Source of the DNA: Nocardia brasiliensis ATCC 700358
Lineage (GTDB): Bacteria > Actinomycetota > Actinomycetes > Mycobacteriales > Mycobacteriaceae
Assembly: GCF_000250675.2 (NCBI RefSeq)
Contig: NC_018681.1
Coordinates: 9,238,001-9,302,000 of the forward strand
Direction: 5' to 3'
Length of the DNA stretch: 64,000 nt
A program made the position numbers and the translations under genes. How positions within the stretch are numbered: position 1 is the stretch's first letter; each line of letters starts with the position of its first letter. Below, in pieces: positions 33,292 to 42,347 of this stretch. The notes under the pieces were generated by a model. It did not search any database. It was not told the origin of the DNA and saw only the letters and a program-made list of their open reading frames with translations.

Positions 33292-35756
33292 CGGACGAGG
33301 TTCCTGCCTTCCGTAACTCTTTGCTGCATCACCTGCAGGGGATCTTGTAGCACGCCGCCTTGGTAGTTGTTCAGGATGTTGGTCAACGCTGTGTAGACCC
33401 CCACCTGATCACCGTGTCGTTCACGAACGACGACGTCGTAGTCCTTGAGCTTGCCGTCGTTGTCGAACAGGTAGTTGTAGCGGGGGTCGTGGGCCAGCAC
33501 GCTGTCCTGAGCCTGGAGCACCTGTGCTACCTGGTAGTACTGGCGGGCCCCGGCCAGGCTGTTGTGCGTATCGAGGTTCGGGGTAGCTGGGTCGGGTGGT
33601 GTGGCGATTCCGATCAGGTTGTTCTTGAACTCGGTGTTGGTCGCGTCTATCAGCGGTCCGGCGTAGGTACCGACGACCGGCACGTACTTGATGCCAGTCG
33701 ATATCCCTGTTTTGAACGAGTCGTAAGCCTCACCCTTGTCGGCGAAAGTGTGCGCCTTCTGGATGACGCCGTCCTTGGTCCGGTCGGCAGTTTCGAGATC
33801 CAAGCCGCGGTCGACCAGGCCGTTGATGATGCCCGATCGCACCGCCAAATCGTGGACCGGATTGGCGGGATCCTCGAGGACAGATCGTGTCCATGCCGAT
33901 TGGAGGTCACCCGAGGTACTGAGGGCGGCACCGTTGAACTGGATTGCGGCCTGCTTGTCAGTGTCGACTACCGCGAAAATCTTCTGGGCAGCATCCCGAG
34001 ACAGGCTGCCCTCTGAATCAGGCGGAGTGAATCCGTGCGTCGGAAGATACTGCTCCTGCACGCCGGCCAAGTTGGCTATGTATGGACTCAGCGCCGTCGA
34101 AATACCTTGTACGGCACGCGGGTTGACTTCGCCAACGGATGCCGTGCCCGCGCCGTCGAGGTTCATCAGATCTTTGGATTGGCTCGACACGAACTGCGCA
34201 AGGCCGGAAGCAGCTTGCCCCGCTCTGGTTGAAACATCCTGGTTCGACGACGTGGCGTCGTCGCCGATCCAGGAGACCAGTTGGCTAGCGACCTTTCCGT
34301 CGTCGGGCCAGTCGTGTTTCATGAGCGACTTCATCACATCGTCGCGTGGGTAGCCGTCGAAGCTCTGTCCCGGCACCCCCTTACCGAAAAGCTCGTCACC
34401 ACCTTGGCCGGTGAGAATGGCGTGATTGGCTTCCTTGCTGCGGCTTCCGGCGTCAAGCAGGTCCTGGGCGCTGTTCTCGGTCAGTCTGTAGAACTTGGCG
34501 GTGTCCTCGGAACGACCTTCGTAGTGGGTGTAGGCGCCGTTCTCCAAAAGCCATGCCTGATGGGCAGATTGGCGAGTGAGTTCGACTCCGAGTCGTTGAC
34601 CGGGCTGGTATCCCTCGTCGGCGCTGTTGACGAAGTCGGCGAAGTTCGCCATGTCAGGGAGGTACTCCTCCAGGGTGCCGTTGCGGCCGTGCGAGGAAGT
34701 CCAGTCCGCGCGATAGTCGTCCGGCACGTCGCGGGTGTTCGCGTCCGGTGCGTCGGTGCTGAATCTCGGTCGGGTGCCGATGATTTCGCGGACTTCCGGG
34801 TTGAGTTTGTTCCAACTGCCACGGTCGGTCGCGACACCTTGAGCGTTCTTCGCCACGACGTGTTCGTTGGAGACGGTCATCATGCCATTGGCGAGGTACT
34901 GGCGTAGTTGCTGTGATTCCGGGGATCCGTTGGCGCGCAGCTGCTCCGATACCGCAAGGAGGCCGTCACGCCCGGATTTGTCATATAAGCCGGATAGGTA
35001 GTCCATCGTGGAGGCTGGGACGGTGATGTCCTGGCCGTTGGCCAACGCCTGGAGTTGCTCGGGAGTGAGATTGGCCTGTGCCAGGCGAGCAGCAATACGA
35101 GCGGCTTCGGCGTCGGACAGTTTGCCATCGGAGATGTTCTCGCCGTCTTCGCGGCCGAGTTCTCCGGATAGCTCGCGCTGAGTTGTCCAGTCCGCCGGGC
35201 CTTTGGCGAAGACCCCGCTGCCGAGTTGGTCCCCGCGGGTGCGGACTTCTTCCCCGTTGGTGTTGATCGCTGTCATGACGTCGGAGATCGCACTGCTCAA
35301 GCTGTAGTAAGCCGTGTTGATGGCGTCTTGCAGCGCACGGGCACGACTCTGGATCGTTGTCAGCTTGTCCTCGGGCATGGGATCGGGGTACTGGACTTGA
35401 ATCGCCCACTGATCCAAGACCGTGAAAGAGGCACCTTCGGTGTGGTCTTGTTCTGCCTCGGCGACCTTTCCGAGCAGGACGCGGCGTTCGTCGGACAGCC
35501 TGCCGTCAGCACTGCGAAGGGCGGTGATGAACTCGCGTACTTCGAAGGACAGTTTGCGTCCCTCGTCCTGGTCTTCCCCGATGCGGTCGTAGGCAGCGTC
35601 GTAGGCCTTCCCCGCCCACGCTCCGTTGAGGTTCTTGAAATGGTTGATGGCCCGCTCGAGCTGTGCCGTATACGCCTGGTCGCCGGATTCGATGCGGCCC
35701 GCCCAGTCCGATAGCGCCCAGGTACGCCATGCCTCTACCTCTTTGCGGGTCGGCAT
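33288..35756 (-). CDS. Large ESX-type secreted protein (TPR-repeat-region family)
   Basis: 822 residues. The N-terminus (MPTRKEVEAWRTW..., about 1-190) is a long helical region resembling ESX-secreted proteins of mycobacteria annotated as TPR repeat region-containing. The middle (about 200-480) has no recognised fold. The C-terminal half (about 500-822) recurs in the lipoprotein encoded next. No signal peptide or membrane helix, so export by a type VII system is likely. The ATG overlaps the upstream stop (ATGA). Activity unknown; a toxin role is possible but unproven. Confidence 0.65.
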   Translation of the reverse strand: MPTRKEVEAWRTWALSDWAGRIESGDQAYTAQLERAINHFKNLNGAWAGKAYDAAYDRIGEDQDEGRKLSFEVREFITALRSADGRLSDERRVLLGKVAEAEQDHTEGASFTVLDQWAIQVQYPDPMPEDKLTTIQSRARALQDAINTAYYSLSSAISDVMTAINTNGEEVRTRGDQLGSGVFAKGPADWTTQRELSGELGREDGENISDGKLSDAEAARIAARLAQANLTPEQLQALANGQDITVPASTMDYLSGLYDKSGRDGLLAVSEQLRANGSPESQQLRQYLANGMMTVSNEHVVAKNAQGVATDRGSWNKLNPEVREIIGTRPRFSTDAPDANTRDVPDDYRADWTSSHGRNGTLEEYLPDMANFADFVNSADEGYQPGQRLGVELTRQSAHQAWLLENGAYTHYEGRSEDTAKFYRLTENSAQDLLDAGSRSKEANHAILTGQGGDELFGKGVPGQSFDGYPRDDVMKSLMKHDWPDDGKVASQLVSWIGDDATSSNQDVSTRAGQAASGLAQFVSSQSKDLMNLDGAGTASVGEVNPRAVQGISTALSPYIANLAGVQEQYLPTHGFTPPDSEGSLSRDAAQKIFAVVDTDKQAAIQFNGAALSTSGDLQSAWTRSVLEDPANPVHDLAVRSGIINGLVDRGLDLETADRTKDGVIQKAHTFADKGEAYDSFKTGISTGIKYVPVVGTYAGPLIDATNTEFKNNLIGIATPPDPATPNLDTHNSLAGARQYYQVAQVLQAQDSVLAHDPRYNYLFDNDGKLKDYDVVVRERHGDQVGVYTALTNILNNYQGGVLQDPLQVMQQRVTEGRNLVR

Positions 35757-36067
35757 CAGCGGTCCTTGTCGTGGAACGACATCGCCTCGAGCCGCCGCTT
35801 GAACGACTCATCCGTGGCATTGATGTCGGCGGCGGTGTTCTGGACCGCGGTCGCGACCGAACGGATGCGGTCAGCGACCTTGAGCCAGGCGTACTCGGTT
35901 GATTCACCAGCCTTTGCGCAGGCATCAGGGATCGGGCAGCCCGGAAGCGCGGCCTTGATGTCGCCGACAGCAGCGCGGATCTCGATGTCGTCGATCTTCT
36001 GACCTACGTCGCCAAGGACTGTCGCCAATGAGTTCATCTGGTCGATGTCAGCCTTCAACAATCCCAC
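35756..36067 (-). CDS. Small WXG100-like helical protein
   Basis: 103 residues, mostly two helices with a break at LPGCPIPDACAKAG (two Cys near 44 and 50). Size and shape fit ESX-associated WXG100-like partners, though no WxG motif is present. The GTG at 36067 has AGGGGGAT 7 nt upstream. It is first in a three-gene minus-strand operon and overlaps the next gene by 3 nt; it probably pairs with the helical N-terminus of the large protein. Confidence 0.65.
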   Translation of the reverse strand: MGLLKADIDQMNSLATVLGDVGQKIDDIEIRAAVGDIKAALPGCPIPDACAKAGESTEYAWLKVADRIRSVATAVQNTAADINATDESFKRRLEAMSFHDKDR

Positions 36068-36260
36068 GTGGATCCCCCTGGATTCGAGCGTTTCCTCGGC
36101 CGGTCCTGCCTCAGAACCTTAAACCGGCGCCTCGGATCTGCGCCAACAGCACAACGTCTCCGCGACTACAGCTAGCCACCATAAAACGCCCTTACCTGCG
36201 TAGATGCCAGCTTCCCGGACAATGACCACCCCTGCGACAGGCCATGTCGGCTGCCTCGAA

Positions 36261-38084
36261 ATGTTAAGCTCCGAGCAGCGAACGAAGGGGGACGACGTTG
36301 CGGACCAATCTCAGCATGCTCGGCCTCGGGGTTCCACGTTGAGCGGCGAGAATCAGCCGCCCCCGAAGGTCGGTAACGCGTTCATTGAAGATCTGCTCGG
36401 AGTGCCGGGCGAACTGGCGCAGCAGAAGGCCGCCAACTCCCAGCATCAGGTCCGTAAAAACGATGAGCAGCTCGGCCGCACTGAGGTCGACCCTTCGTAC
36501 GTGACCACTCCGGACCCGCCACCGGAAACGATGACACACCAACAGATTTGGGATGCCGCCCAGGCGCTCGATCAGCAGGCGTTGTGGAACTTGGTCACTG
36601 GGTGGGCACAGTCCTCGACGCGGGTAACGAACCTGTTCCAGTTCAATAAGCTCGGCGTCGACCACGCGATGCAAGGCAAATGGGAGAGCGCAGGCGCAGA
36701 TGCCGCCCGCGCAGCGTCCCACAAGTTCGCCAAGGCCGGCGAGGACATGGGTCACGTCGCACAGTCGGTCGGAATGCGATTGGACGCCTTGTTCTACTCG
36801 GCGCAAGCGCTGGCCGCCGCGGTGCCACCCCCTACAGTTGCTACAAGCCCAGATCCAGACAATCCTGCGGAGTCGGTCCTGCCCGGACTGATCAGCGGTG
36901 AGAAGGATCGAGCAGACAGCGAAGCTGCGGCCCAAGCTCGCAATCAGGCGGTCGCGGCGGTCAAGAACATTTACCTGCCGGTCTTCCCTCCATCAGGCGA
37001 GAACGTACCCGCATTCAACCCACCGCCCGCCGCCAACGACGACACGAATCCTGTTGTCCCGAAAAGCAACCCAGCGAGCCCTTCGCGCGCCAACCAAGAA
37101 GCTGGGACACCGGACGGCCCAGCCGTCTCAGCGGACACACCCCAAGAACAGACCCAACCAGCTAGCACGCAGCTGACGAACTCGAATCAAACGGCACCGG
37201 CGTCAACAAATCCAGCAGGGCTCGGCAAGCCAGACGGTTCCGCGCCCGCTCCAACCGGGCCCGGCATGACCAACACAACGCCCGCCAGCACAACGGCGGC
37301 TTCTCCGAGTACGACTGGACCCGTGCCATCGAATCGCCCCAGATCCACACCCGACCGTTCGGGTCTGGGGCCGGGCCCAGGCCCGAACACCGAATCGAGA
37401 ACCGGAGGACCCAGCGCACCCGGCATGCCAGGTGCCGCCTCGCCCCTAGCTGCGGGAGGGCGCTCCGCCGGATCAACTGCCCGCCCCACTGGCGTGATGG
37501 GGCCTGGACCAGGCGTTGGTGCACGTCGCCAAGAGGATGGTGACCACACCCGTCGGATACCTGACTATCTAATACGTCAGCAGTCCGAACTGGCGGATCT
37601 TCCACCAGCCCCACCAGGAACGATCGGTTCCGAATACTCATTTGCCGACCGCGATGCGATCGACTATCCGTATCAGATCAACCAGGTGACGACCGCGGCC
37701 GAGAATGCAGGCGCGCCCGGCGCAGTCAGCACCAACGCCCACGCGGAAAGCTCGCTTTCCCTACCTGAGCACAATCACCCACTCCAGTCGGCGAGCGCAT
37801 CGTCGCCGCCTGCGCCCGCTGATCGTGCGACGACATCGGATGAGGCTGGTGCACCGGGCGGCGGGAGTGCAGCGACCGGTGGTGAGGTGGCCACAAGCAT
37901 AGACGCTCAATCCGATACGCCCTCAAGCGATCCCGTATCCGAGAGCGGTCAGCCCCAACTACAGCCCGATCCAGATGACCGAGAGTGCCGTGGCGAGTCC
38001 AGAACGCGCAGCTTCACCCTGACCGGACCGATCATGGACACTTGGGACAACCCGCCCGCCCCAGACTCAGGCAACCCACGGTGA
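36261..38084 (+). CDS. PPE-like ESX substrate with Pro/Ser/Thr-rich tail
   Basis: About 607 residues. After a short leader, residues about 85-200 form a helical bundle (WDAAQALDQQALWNLVTGW, WESAGADAARAA) with the spacing of PPE/WXG-type substrates. Residues about 240-450 are low-complexity Pro/Ser/Thr/Gly, followed by a basic-acidic C-terminus. The adjacent EspG gene overlaps its stop (GTGA), which strongly suggests a PPE-like client and its chaperone. The start is uncertain: ATG at 36204 or 36261, or TTG at 36339, none with a good ribosome site in frame. Confidence 0.65.
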   Translation: MLSSEQRTKGDDVADQSQHARPRGSTLSGENQPPPKVGNAFIEDLLGVPGELAQQKAANSQHQVRKNDEQLGRTEVDPSYVTTPDPPPETMTHQQIWDAAQALDQQALWNLVTGWAQSSTRVTNLFQFNKLGVDHAMQGKWESAGADAARAASHKFAKAGEDMGHVAQSVGMRLDALFYSAQALAAAVPPPTVATSPDPDNPAESVLPGLISGEKDRADSEAAAQARNQAVAAVKNIYLPVFPPSGENVPAFNPPPAANDDTNPVVPKSNPASPSRANQEAGTPDGPAVSADTPQEQTQPASTQLTNSNQTAPASTNPAGLGKPDGSAPAPTGPGMTNTTPASTTAASPSTTGPVPSNRPRSTPDRSGLGPGPGPNTESRTGGPSAPGMPGAASPLAAGGRSAGSTARPTGVMGPGPGVGARRQEDGDHTRRIPDYLIRQQSELADLPPAPPGTIGSEYSFADRDAIDYPYQINQVTTAAENAGAPGAVSTNAHAESSLSLPEHNHPLQSASASSPPAPADRATTSDEAGAPGGGSAATGGEVATSIDAQSDTPSSDPVSESGQPQLQPDPDDRECRGESRTRSFTLTGPIMDTWDNPPAPDSGNPR

Positions 38085-38851
38085 AAACCCAAGCTCGCTG
38101 GGACTTCACTCCGGACGAATTCGCATGGGTATGGGCTGAAGCCGAACGGGATGAATACCCCTACCCGATTAGCATCATCGAAACCCCCTCCACAGCAGAC
38201 GAATACGCGCGACTACGCAACGGAATCAGCTCCCGATACCCCCGCAACGCGGACCCTGATCTGACTGCGGCGCTTCACCTCCTGGCCGACCCAGATCTAC
38301 GCATCATCTGCACGGGCAAGATCCACGATTCAACGAAAAAGCTCCGCTCTCTAGCTGTGGCAACCGGGACCACTGGCGCCGTGCTGTTCCAAAAGCACGG
38401 TGCCACCGCAGAATTCGGCGGCGCACTCCGCCTTGTGGCCACACGACCCCAGAACCTGGGCAAACACATCGCCGCAACCATGCACACCGCGACCACAGGG
38501 CGGGCAGGACCGATGGCCGGCTACACCCCACGTGTCCGTGGCGAACAACCACCCACCACGTGGTTCGTGTCCCACGACGGCGACCTACCGCCAGAAGAAC
38601 GCATCCGCGCCCTGCTCCGCGCACCTCGCACAGCTGAAGGCCACCTCTGCATCGAACAGCGCCGACACAGCCGACGCCCGCACCCCCCGGTCTACCTCAA
38701 CTGGATCGACATCGCAGATAACCACCCGGCCGCCGGCCGCTACCTGATCGACGTAGGGTCGGATACCACCGTCATTCCGGCGTCCGCAGAGGTCGTAGCC
38801 AGCGAGCTCTACAGTCGGGCCGGACTCGGCACCAGTTGTGCATCGGCGTAA
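38081..38851 (+). CDS. EspG-family ESX chaperone
   Basis: 256 residues, EspG fold. The N-terminus FTPDEFAWVWAEAERDEYPYP, the GALRLVATRP strand and the late DNHPAAGRYL region are family-like. EspG proteins are cytoplasmic chaperones that hold PE-PPE-type substrates before ESX secretion. The GTG at 38081 overlaps the stop of the PPE-like gene by 4 nt, so this is its cognate chaperone. No ESX channel genes are in the window, so the pair must use a system encoded elsewhere. Confidence 0.82.
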   Translation: MKTQARWDFTPDEFAWVWAEAERDEYPYPISIIETPSTADEYARLRNGISSRYPRNADPDLTAALHLLADPDLRIICTGKIHDSTKKLRSLAVATGTTGAVLFQKHGATAEFGGALRLVATRPQNLGKHIAATMHTATTGRAGPMAGYTPRVRGEQPPTTWFVSHDGDLPPEERIRALLRAPRTAEGHLCIEQRRHSRRPHPPVYLNWIDIADNHPAAGRYLIDVGSDTTVIPASAEVVASELYSRAGLGTSCASA

Positions 38852-38993
38852 CAGGGACGGAGCAGACAACAACTGTGGTTGCCCAGGCCGCTGGCGCAAT
38901 CTGTAACGGCGGCAACGAGTACACGAAACGCGCACATGAATCGAAAAGGGCCGATCAGGCACGAAGTCAAACGAGCACGACGGTTCCCTACTC

Positions 38994-39446
38994 TTAAATC
39001 AATGACTTTGCGGCCAACGCCGCTGCGGCAGCCTCCACGAGCTTTACTTCGACTCCAAGGCTTTTCGCGGCATGGAGAGCATCTTCTTTCTTGCCACCAC
39101 ACGCCTTACCGAGTTCTGGGCCGTTCATCACTTCGACCACAGTGATCACCTCGCGGCATGCAGCAAGGCATGCACCTTCAAGCCTCAATCGACTCTTGGT
39201 CCCATCGGTAACCTTCAACTGTGGATGGTAATCGGCCTCGAAGAGCACTGCCGCGGACACCGCGTGGGCACGCAGCGCGCTTGCGATGGAATCTCGCGCT
39301 TCGCGGGCTTCCATCGCCTCCTTGTGACTAGGTGCCGATACGTGCTCAATCTTTGCTACTACCGAGTCATCGGCCGAGTTGAGGATCACCCCCAAAACGT
39401 TTCTTCTCTTATTCCGAGTTGTTACCTGCATTCCGAGTACTAACAT
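38994..39446 (-). CDS. Hypothetical protein divergent from the kinase
   Basis: About 150 residues, no family recognised. The visible features are a basic start (TTRNKRRN), an AMEAREARDSI helix, ADYHPQLKVTDG, and an Ala-rich C-terminus. No membrane segment. GC content is lower than in surrounding DNA. An ATG at 39470 would abut the kinase start at 39471; since both genes need promoters, a later start (39446 or 39431) is more likely. The tight divergent arrangement suggests co-regulation with the kinase. Confidence 0.5.
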   Translation of the reverse strand: MLVLGMQVTTRNKRRNVLGVILNSADDSVVAKIEHVSAPSHKEAMEAREARDSIASALRAHAVSAAVLFEADYHPQLKVTDGTKSRLRLEGACLAACREVITVVEVMNGPELGKACGGKKEDALHAAKSLGVEVKLVEAAAAALAAKSLI

Positions 39447-39470
39447 CCTCCAAAATCTACACTTCTTCAT

Positions 39471-40514
39471 GTGATACTAGGCACACCCGGCGACTCGATA
39501 GCAAACCGATACCTGCTACTGAAGCCGCTTGGCTCTGGCGGCTTCGGCCAGGTCTGGAAGGCCAGGGACAGCCATCTGAATCAGGTGGTCGCGTTGAAGC
39601 TCATTCGCAACGGCGACCCCGGAGCCACCTGGCATGAAGCCAGCCTCCTCACTGCACTGCGAAGCGAGCACATTCTCGAGGTCAACAATGCAGACGTGTT
39701 TCAAGGAATCACTTATCTAGACACAGCCTTGGCGGCCTGCTCGACAGATCAACGGGCCCAACCTCTAGGAGTAGAGCCAGGACTGGCCGTGGACTGGATG
39801 AGGCGGGCACTTCGCGGCTTGGACTTGTGTCACAAACGAGGGCTCCTGCATCGCGATGTCAAGCCGCAGAATATATTTCTGGCTTTGAATGGAGATGCGA
39901 AGCTCGGCGATTTTGGTGTTGCAGCGCACATGGATGAAGCAGGAACGGCAGAAGCGCATGGAGACCTGCGGGTCTGGGCGCCCGAACTATTCACTGGCGG
40001 CCGAGCATCGATAAGATCCGACGTGTACTCGGCCGCCTGCACACTCTATGCCCTCGTGGCCGGAGGACTACCTTTCGACGGTATCCGTCAGCAGATAGAC
40101 CTCGAAGCCGCAATCGCCCAGGGAAGTTACATTCCTGTTCGTGACAGGGCTCCACATGTAAGCAGTGCCCTCGCAGACAAGATCAAGCGTGGTATGGCGT
40201 TAGATCCGGCTGAGCGTTTCCCCACTGCAGCGTCCTTCGACAGCGCCCTCGCGTTGCCATCGCAGTCCCGGCGCTTCATCCCTAAACCACCGCATGACGG
40301 ACACCTTCGCTGCTGGGCAGTGGCAGGCCCGACGAGTGCCCTCCGCGTCTGCATCATCGCAGGTACAGGGTCGGCGTGCGTATCGGTGGAGACGCGATAC
40401 GAAGGCTCAGGTAACAGAGTGACACAGCACTGCTTCGGCAGCACCGAGGCCGATCTGCCCAAACGCCTTCGAGCGGTCTTCAACAACCTTCGCTTAAATG
40501 GACGTCGATCCTGA
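39471..40514 (+). CDS. Soluble Hanks-type Ser/Thr protein kinase
   Basis: 347 residues. All catalytic elements are present: Gly loop GSGGFG (21-26), Lys43, Glu56, HRDVKPQN (127-134) and DFG (147-149). The kinase domain ends near residue 265; a C-terminal domain of about 80 residues with several Cys is not recognised. Unlike PknA/PknB it has no membrane helix or PASTA repeats. The GTG at 39471 has no ribosome site; a TACACT box at 39458-39463 ends 7 nt before it, so a leaderless message is likely. Low GC suggests acquired DNA. Confidence 0.85.
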   Translation: MILGTPGDSIANRYLLLKPLGSGGFGQVWKARDSHLNQVVALKLIRNGDPGATWHEASLLTALRSEHILEVNNADVFQGITYLDTALAACSTDQRAQPLGVEPGLAVDWMRRALRGLDLCHKRGLLHRDVKPQNIFLALNGDAKLGDFGVAAHMDEAGTAEAHGDLRVWAPELFTGGRASIRSDVYSAACTLYALVAGGLPFDGIRQQIDLEAAIAQGSYIPVRDRAPHVSSALADKIKRGMALDPAERFPTAASFDSALALPSQSRRFIPKPPHDGHLRCWAVAGPTSALRVCIIAGTGSACVSVETRYEGSGNRVTQHCFGSTEADLPKRLRAVFNNLRLNGRRS

Positions 40515-40657
40515 AACCACTGAGGCACTCGTTATCCGGAACCGGCCCTAGGAAGTGCAACGCTCCGTGAGACGGCAAGCAGTGCAATCGGTGTGAGACA
40601 ACATCAAGATGCGCTGGTGACAGCGCTACTAGGTGGAGCCGAGTTTGAGACCCTACA

Positions 40658-40738
40658 GCCGTTGTGGCTGTCTCGGCTCTGCGAGCAGGCCAGATGTACG
40701 AGGAGGCGGACCAGAAGAACGCTTCGCCGTGGGTTTGT
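40658..40738 (+). pseudogene. Chimeric scar of the 31101-31516 region
   Basis: 40658-40683 is identical to 31101-31126, the flank upstream of the first island gene. It is joined directly to 40686-40723, which matches 31479-31516 (38 nt, 2 mismatches) and still reads AGQMYEEADQKNA. About 350 bp including the gene start are missing. This is a deletion remnant of a second copy of gene 31181. The rest of the 292-nt gap (40515-40806) shows no gene. Confidence 0.8.
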
Positions 40739-40806
40739 CGATTCTGTCTGCTGTGGTGAACCGCCCGAGGTAGGTTCTTGGGACAGTTCGCTATTGGGGG
40801 GGTCTC

Positions 40807-41763
40807 ATGCGAAGTGTTCCACGTTCCCTCGTCATCATCGCCGTGCTGGTCGCCCTGTGGGTGACAGCAACTGGGTCGGCGTTGGCTCGACAGGATCCGA
40901 TCCAGCAGTATCCGGTCGAGTACAACTCCTTCCCCGGTGTCCCATATGAGTTGGCGAACCCCGGTGGTTCGCTGCCCGGATCCAACAATTGGTCGTGTCG
41001 TCCCAGCGCGGAACATCCGAATCCGGTAGTGCTCGTGCACGGTTACGCTCTTAACGCACAGTCCAATTGGGGTGTCTACGTCCCATTGCTGGCCAACGAA
41101 GGGTACTGCGTGTATGCGCTGACCTATGGCGCGTACAAAGATATGCCGTGGCCGTTTTCGTCGACCGGAGGTCTACGGTCGGTCGAGGAAAGCGGTGCGG
41201 ACATCGCTGCGTTTGTCGACCGGGTGCTCGAGGCGACCGGTGCCGCGCGGGTAGACATTGTCAGTCACTCGGCGGGGGCCATCGTCAGCAACTACTACGC
41301 AAAACGCCTCGGCGGGGCAGTGAAGGTGGACAAAATCGTCTCGCTCGCACCGTTCTGGCTCGGCACGAACTGGCTCGGTTGGGCCGACATCGCCGCGTTC
41401 GTCCAAGCTATGGGCGCTGGTGCTGCACGCGATGCACTCATGGACGCGACGTGCAAGCAGTGCAATCAGTTGTACCGGAACGCCGACTTCCTGCGGGAGC
41501 TGAACTCCGACGGTGTGTACAGCCCGGCTATCACCTACACCAACATCGCGACCGAGCACGATCAACTCGCGGTTCCTTATACATCAGGTCTGGTCCCGGC
41601 CACCAACGCGACCAATATTGTTGTGCAGCAGGGATGTTCGCAGGACTATTCCGGGCACGGCATGCTGGCGAGCACCCGCCGCGTCGCCGCCTATGTCTTG
41701 AACGCACTCGATCCGGCGAATACCCGGGCGGTGCCGTGTGAATTCATACCGGTCCCCCTCTGA
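40807..41763 (+). CDS. Secreted lipase/esterase (alpha/beta hydrolase)
   Basis: 318 residues. A signal peptide (about 1-28) ends ALA. VVLVHGY (74-80) is the oxyanion strand and VSHSAG the nucleophile elbow with Ser155; later TEHDQL and YSGHG supply candidate Asp/His. The layout matches actinobacterial class-2 triacylglycerol lipases/esterases. Several cysteines may form disulfides outside the cell. The ATG at 40807 has a GGGGGGG run 5 nt upstream. It ends convergently with the HxlR gene. Confidence 0.85.
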   Translation: MRSVPRSLVIIAVLVALWVTATGSALARQDPIQQYPVEYNSFPGVPYELANPGGSLPGSNNWSCRPSAEHPNPVVLVHGYALNAQSNWGVYVPLLANEGYCVYALTYGAYKDMPWPFSSTGGLRSVEESGADIAAFVDRVLEATGAARVDIVSHSAGAIVSNYYAKRLGGAVKVDKIVSLAPFWLGTNWLGWADIAAFVQAMGAGAARDALMDATCKQCNQLYRNADFLRELNSDGVYSPAITYTNIATEHDQLAVPYTSGLVPATNATNIVVQQGCSQDYSGHGMLASTRRVAAYVLNALDPANTRAVPCEFIPVPL

Positions 41764-41879
41764 TGGCACCGCCCTGCGTTCGTCCGCCGTGCCGGTTTCG
41801 CCGATCACGTCGGCACAACTCTGCCTGTCGGCCACTTGATGGCTGATCTTGAAGCCGCAGGTCACAGCGTCGTGCGGTG

Positions 41880-42248
41880 TCACGAATTCTGAGACCCGCC
41901 AGCCTCGTCGATGGCGGACATGTTTAGTTCGGCCCATTCGCGGAGGGCTGCGAGGGGGACTTCCAGGGACATGCCCAGTTCGGTGAGGCGGTAGTGGACC
42001 TGGGGTGGGACGGTGGGGTCTACGCGGCGGGCGACGAGGTTGTCGCGGACCAGTTGGGCGAGGGTTACCGAGAGCATTTTCTGGGAGATGCCGGGGATGC
42101 GGCGGCGCAGCTCGGCGAAGCGCACCTCGGGCGGGTCTGCGGCCGCGAGGATTTTGATGACCATGGAGACCCATTTGGAGCCGATCCGGTCCAGCAGCTG
42201 CCGGGTCGGACAGGCGGGATCGAACAGATCTCCGCGCCGGGTAGTCAC
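41880..42248 (-). CDS. HxlR-family transcriptional regulator
   Basis: 122 residues, winged helix of the HxlR type: CPTRQLLDRIGSKW at the start (Cys near residue 13), RFAELRRRIPGISQKML, LTELG. HxlR proteins respond to aldehydes, oxidants or thiol-reactive compounds. The GTG at 42248 starts MTTRRGDLFDP. It is divergent from an epoxide-hydrolase-like gene with a pair of GGTTACC repeats between, suggesting control of that gene. Confidence 0.9.
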   Translation of the reverse strand: MTTRRGDLFDPACPTRQLLDRIGSKWVSMVIKILAAADPPEVRFAELRRRIPGISQKMLSVTLAQLVRDNLVARRVDPTVPPQVHYRLTELGMSLEVPLAALREWAELNMSAIDEAGGSQNS

Positions 42249-42297
42249 CTGAAGCTCACCACCTGAGTCGAAAGTGCCGTCTTGGCCGATCCGACCA

Positions 42298-42332
42298 GGT
42301 TACCTACCGTGATGTGGTCACTGATGGTTACC
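42298..42332. promoter_or_regulatory. Paired GGTTACC repeats in the HxlR/hydrolase gap
   Basis: GGTTACC occurs at 42298-42304 and again at 42326-42332, 28 bp apart (start to start), in the 99-nt gap between the divergent genes. Possible HxlR binding half-sites. Confidence 0.4.
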
Positions 42333-42347
42333 AGCTTTGAGGTGGAG

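Noticed and set aside
31101..40723. Transposon or integrative element with integrase
   Set aside because: No transposase, integrase, tRNA gene or terminal inverted repeats; the ends are direct repeats and a gene scar.
40593..40949. Plus-strand open frame of 118 codons before the lipase
   Set aside because: It reads the scar out of frame and runs into the lipase signal peptide region; no ribosome site.
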